DNA of 15,302 nt from Caldithrix sp. (GTDB taxonomy: Bacteria > KSB1 > UBA2214 > DYKH01), in NCBI GenBank assembly GCA_020722685.1, contig DYKH01000125.1, positions 1 through 15,302 of the forward strand. Reading direction: 5' to 3'. A program made the translations under genes and the position numbers. This document shows, one piece after another, positions 12,877 through 15,302 of this stretch (its first letter is position 1; every line of letters starts with the position of its first letter). A model generated the notes under the pieces. That model ran no database searches and was not told the origin of the DNA. It saw only the letters and a list, made by a program, of their open reading frames with translations.

Positions 12877-15006
12877 TTGGAGCACATTGTTCATGCCCGC
12901 TGGCTTTGGCTGGTTCCGGTGCTTCCCCTCATCGGCGCTTTTATTAACGGTGCTTTCGGACTCAAAATTTTCCGCCGCTACGGGGAGACGCCCATTCATT
13001 CCTTAGCCATCATGATGCCGGCGGCCTCCTTTCTTGTGACGGCTTACTATTTCTGGCAAATGCTGCAACTGCCGGCCGAGGGTCGCACCATGCTATGCCA
13101 ATTATATGATTGGATTAGGATCGGTGACTTTAACCTGCCCATGGCTTTCTGGTTGGATACTCTCTCTGCAGCCATGACTTTGATGGTCACCTTGGTCGGC
13201 ACGCTCATCCATATCTACAGCGTCGGCTACATGCACAAGGATCCGGGCTATTGGCGCTTTTTTGCCTATATGAATCTGTTCATGTTTTCCATGCTTACTT
13301 TGGTGCTGGGCGATAATTTCATCCTCATGTTTGTCGGCTGGGAAGGCGTTGGCCTTTGCTCTTATTTGCTGATTGCATTCTGGTATCAAGACCTCAAGAA
13401 CGCCCGCGCCGGCCTGAAGGCCTTTGTCACCAACCGGGTGGGCGATGCGGGCTTTATTGTTGGCGTCTTCGCCTTGCTCTGGACTTTGGGCGGCGGTTGG
13501 AGCGCCAACGGCTATTCGCTTGTACACCCGGAAAGGCTGAGTCTGGTCTTCCGCCAGGTGCAGGAGTTTGCTCCATTCCTGGCCGGGGAAACGATTTTCG
13601 GCATCGCTGTGCCCACGTTTGTCTGCTTGTTCTTCTTTTGGGGCGCTACGGCCAAAAGCGCGCAGATTCCGCTGTACGTTTGGCTGCCGGATGCCATGGC
13701 CGGGCCGACGCCGGTTTCCGCCCTCATCCATGCCGCCACGATGGTCACCGCCGGCGTGTACATGGTCGCTCGTTTGAACTTTCTTTTTGCGTTGTCGCCG
13801 ACGGCCATGACTGTGGTGGCAGGCGTCGGCGCACTCACGGCTATTTTCGCCGCGACCATCGGCTTGTTCCAATACGATATTAAGAAAGTGCTGGCCTATT
13901 CGACGGTCAGTCAGCTTGGCTTCATGTTCCTCGGCGTCGGCGTCGGCGCTTATGGCGTCGGCATTTTCCACCTGCTGACGCATGCCTTTTTCAAGGCCTG
14001 CCTCTTTCTTGGTTCCGGCAGCGTCATCCATGCGATGCATCACGTCTATCACAAGATGAATGACCATCACAACGATCCGCAGGACATGCGCAATATGGGC
14101 GGTCTGGCCAAATACATGCCGACCACCCGCTGGACCTATCTGGCTGCCTGTTTTGCCATCGCCGGTTTCCCCTTGATGTCCGGCTTTTTTTCCAAAGACG
14201 AGATTTTGTGGAAGGCTTTTTCCAATGCCAACACTCTGGTTCCCGGACAATTGCTGTGGGCCATTGGAGCAACTGCTGCAATCCTGACCGCCTTTTACAT
14301 GTTTCGCTCTTACTTTATGACTTTCACCGGCTCTTTCCGTGGCGGCAAGGAAGGGGAGATGCATCTGCACGAATCGCCCAAGTCCATCACCTCGGTGCTC
14401 AAGATATTAGGCGTGCTGTCCGTCATTGGCGGTTTCATCGGATTGCCGCATTTGTGGCATTTGCCCAATTGGCTGGAAGGCTGGCTGGAACCGGTTTTCG
14501 ATGTTTCGCATAAGAACGTTCACTGGCATGAGTTTTCTGTTTCCACCGAATGGGCGCTCATGCTGACCTCGGTCGTCATAGCTTTTGCAGGGTTCGCGCT
14601 GGCATACTCGTTATACAAAGATGCGAAATCGAAAGTGCCGGCCAAGTTCATTGAGAAATTCCCAACGATCCATCGGGTCGTCTTTAACAAGTACTATGTG
14701 GACGAGTTGTATCAAAAGACCGCCATCAACGGAACGGTTGTCTTCTCCGCCGTCTGCGGCTGGTTCGACAAATACATCATCGACGGGCTGGTGAACCTCG
14801 CCGGCTATTTTGCTCGCATCATTTCCTGGCTGCACGGTCTCAGCGACACCTACGTCGTGGATGGAGCCGTGAACGGTCTTGCGGCAGTTAGCTCCCGTTT
14901 TGGCGGCGCCTTACGCCGAGTGCAGACCGGACGAATTCAGACCTATCTTTATGTTTTATTATGCGGCGGCTTGACGTTGATTTTGGTGCGGTACGTAATT
15001 TTGTAG
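12877..15006 (+). CDS. nuoL: NADH-quinone oxidoreductase subunit L (antiporter-like)
   Basis: A 709-residue integral membrane protein with about 16 helices and a long C-terminal amphipathic lateral helix plus a final anchor helix, as in full-length NuoL. Key proton-pathway residues are present: Glu156 in FVGWEGVGLCSYLLI, and Lys260 in GATAKSAQIPLYVWLPDAMA, the equivalents of E. coli Glu144 and Lys229. The broken-helix region SALIHAATMVTAGVYM and the HAFFKACLFLGSGSVIHAMH segment, with its conserved Lys and His, are also typical. TTG start with AAAGGAG six bases upstream and three bases after nuoK. C-terminal linker around residues 490-600 is variable and His/Trp-rich. It is the last nuo gene in this window; nuoM and nuoN are not seen in the 296 bp that follow. 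No damage is visible. Confidence 0.97.
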   Translation: MEHIVHARWLWLVPVLPLIGAFINGAFGLKIFRRYGETPIHSLAIMMPAASFLVTAYYFWQMLQLPAEGRTMLCQLYDWIRIGDFNLPMAFWLDTLSAAMTLMVTLVGTLIHIYSVGYMHKDPGYWRFFAYMNLFMFSMLTLVLGDNFILMFVGWEGVGLCSYLLIAFWYQDLKNARAGLKAFVTNRVGDAGFIVGVFALLWTLGGGWSANGYSLVHPERLSLVFRQVQEFAPFLAGETIFGIAVPTFVCLFFFWGATAKSAQIPLYVWLPDAMAGPTPVSALIHAATMVTAGVYMVARLNFLFALSPTAMTVVAGVGALTAIFAATIGLFQYDIKKVLAYSTVSQLGFMFLGVGVGAYGVGIFHLLTHAFFKACLFLGSGSVIHAMHHVYHKMNDHHNDPQDMRNMGGLAKYMPTTRWTYLAACFAIAGFPLMSGFFSKDEILWKAFSNANTLVPGQLLWAIGATAAILTAFYMFRSYFMTFTGSFRGGKEGEMHLHESPKSITSVLKILGVLSVIGGFIGLPHLWHLPNWLEGWLEPVFDVSHKNVHWHEFSVSTEWALMLTSVVIAFAGFALAYSLYKDAKSKVPAKFIEKFPTIHRVVFNKYYVDELYQKTAINGTVVFSAVCGWFDKYIIDGLVNLAGYFARIISWLHGLSDTYVVDGAVNGLAAVSSRFGGALRRVQTGRIQTYLYVLLCGGLTLILVRYVIL

Positions 15007-15069
15007 CCACAGATCGTTGAGTGATTGCGCAACAAGGTGAGCGAATGGGCCTCTGAAAACGCAAGAGGC

Positions 15070-15159
15070 ATGATCCTGATTCAAGTTGATGAGCAATTTT
15101 ATTCGGAAATCCGAGAGCTTCCTCCTAGGGAAAAATTAAAAATCGTTGTACATATTTAG
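15070..15159 (+). pseudogene. 29-codon stub, possible antitoxin N-terminus
   Basis: ATG at 15070 gives MILIQVDEQFYSEIRELPPR followed by EKLKIVVHI and TAG. The VDEQFYSEIRELPPREKLKI stretch resembles the N-terminal helix of small antitoxin-like proteins that begin with a short strand and then 'LP...EKL', and is comparable in style to ESLPEEQQENLIEIL of the antitoxin at 8955. It stops where the long basic helix would begin. It may be a truncated remnant or chance. There is no clear ribosome-binding site. Confidence 0.25.
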
Positions 15160-15174
15160 CCAACTGAATAATTG

Positions 15175-15201
15175 TGTCATTTCGAACGGAGTGAGAAATC
15201 T
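15175..15201 (-). repeat. 27-bp dispersed repeat, copy 2 (inverted)
   Basis: This is the reverse complement of copy 1 (7-33), with two differences in 27 positions. It faces copy 3 at 15244-15270, forming a loose palindrome of about 96 bp. Confidence 0.75.
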
Positions 15202-15243
15202 GGGAGCAACGAATTCGTACAACCACGCAGATTCGGAAGTGAC

Positions 15244-15270
15244 AGATTCCTCCCTGCGGTCGGAATGACA
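15244..15270 (+). repeat. 27-bp dispersed repeat, copy 3 (divergent)
   Basis: Same orientation and length as copy 1, with five differences. It keeps the AGATT...CGG/CTCG...AATGACA frame. With copy 2 it makes an inverted pair separated by 42 bases. Confidence 0.65.
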
Positions 15271-15302
15271 GGCTTTGGTTCAGACGGCTAAATTCTTACA
15301 AA

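Larger units (their letters stand above)
15007..15302 (+). other. Region after nuoL: repeats and a stub ORF, no full gene
   Basis: This 296-bp end region has no full gene. It holds a 6-bp hairpin (GCCTCT at 15049-15054 and AGAGGC at 15064-15069, 9-base loop) with no T run, a 29-codon ORF and two facing copies of the 27-bp repeat. If nuoM and nuoN belong to this operon they must lie beyond the window, behind these repeats. Confidence 0.5.

Noticed and set aside
13102..14370. Long open frame (422 codons) on the minus strand inside nuoL
   Set aside because: It is fully antisense to a well-supported gene and its translation is rich in His, Gln, Arg and Gly with no domain pattern. The same holds for the antisense frames at 350-1327, 2018-2842 and 7901-8914. 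They follow from the codon use of the real genes.
15049..15069. Hairpin after nuoL as a rho-independent terminator
   Set aside because: The 6-bp stem has a 9-base loop and no T run follows. It is listed only as a hairpin.
15175..15270. Repeats at the right edge as a CRISPR remnant
   Set aside because: Only two copies are present there, in opposite orientation and divergent, with no regular spacers or cas genes in the window.
1..15302. tRNA or rRNA genes
   Set aside because: No cloverleaf-like segment with a T-loop GTTCGA-type motif in the right context and no rRNA-like conserved blocks were noticed by eye. A covariance-model scan could still find something small.

Overview
The window reads as a bacterial chromosome segment of roughly 50-55% GC by eye. 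It is dominated by most of a respiratory complex I operon on the + strand (nuoA, B, C, D, H, I, J, K, L), preceded by a leftward block of radical-SAM and Fe-S genes. The lineage cannot be fixed from the sequence. A complex I cluster without NuoEFG, a DUF2480-like protein beside an A-type Fe-S carrier, many toxin-antitoxin remnants and abundant short dispersed repeats would suit a member of the Bacteroidota/Calditrichota/KSB1-like (FCB) group. This is a low-confidence inference.

Left part (minus strand): a 27-bp dispersed repeat (7-33) lies just beyond the 3' end of a two-gene radical-SAM cassette. The cassette is a SPASM-type radical SAM protein (1691-2887) followed 9 nt later by a B12-binding radical SAM protein (107-1681). 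Upstream of it, in the same direction, is an A-type Fe-S carrier (ErpA/IscA/SufA, 3437-3796) followed 6 nt later by a small DUF2480-like protein (3152-3430).

Middle spacer (3797-4638): this stretch holds little solid coding. It carries a decayed Phd/YefM antitoxin gene (4237-4638) with a frameshift in an A7 tract and an in-frame TAG. It appears to be split by a short inverted-repeat element (4444-4516), with its C-terminal codons still readable right up to the next gene. That next gene is an intact NmrA-type NAD(P)-binding protein (4639-5499). A 353-bp gene-poor leader follows.

Right part (plus strand): the nuo cluster begins at 5853. nuoA/B/C are tightly coupled. Between nuoC and nuoD is a 435-bp spacer with a frameshifted small gene (7354-7594) and a 71-bp imperfect-palindrome repeat (7630-7700). 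Between nuoD and nuoH is a 1.2-kb island with an intact antitoxin/RelE-type toxin pair (8955-9454) and a decayed Phd/ParE-type pair (9476-10051). Then come nuoH, I, J, K and L. No nuoE/F/G is present between nuoD and nuoH, so the cluster encodes the quinone and proton-pumping modules without the usual NADH-oxidising module. nuoM and nuoN are not within the window; after nuoL there is only a 29-codon stub and an inverted pair of the dispersed repeat.

Together the nuo genes would build a membrane quinone reductase and proton pump whose electron donor is not shown here. The most notable feature is not a new enzyme system. It is the repeated colonisation of an otherwise conserved respiratory operon by toxin-antitoxin modules and small palindromic repeats, seen at several stages of decay.
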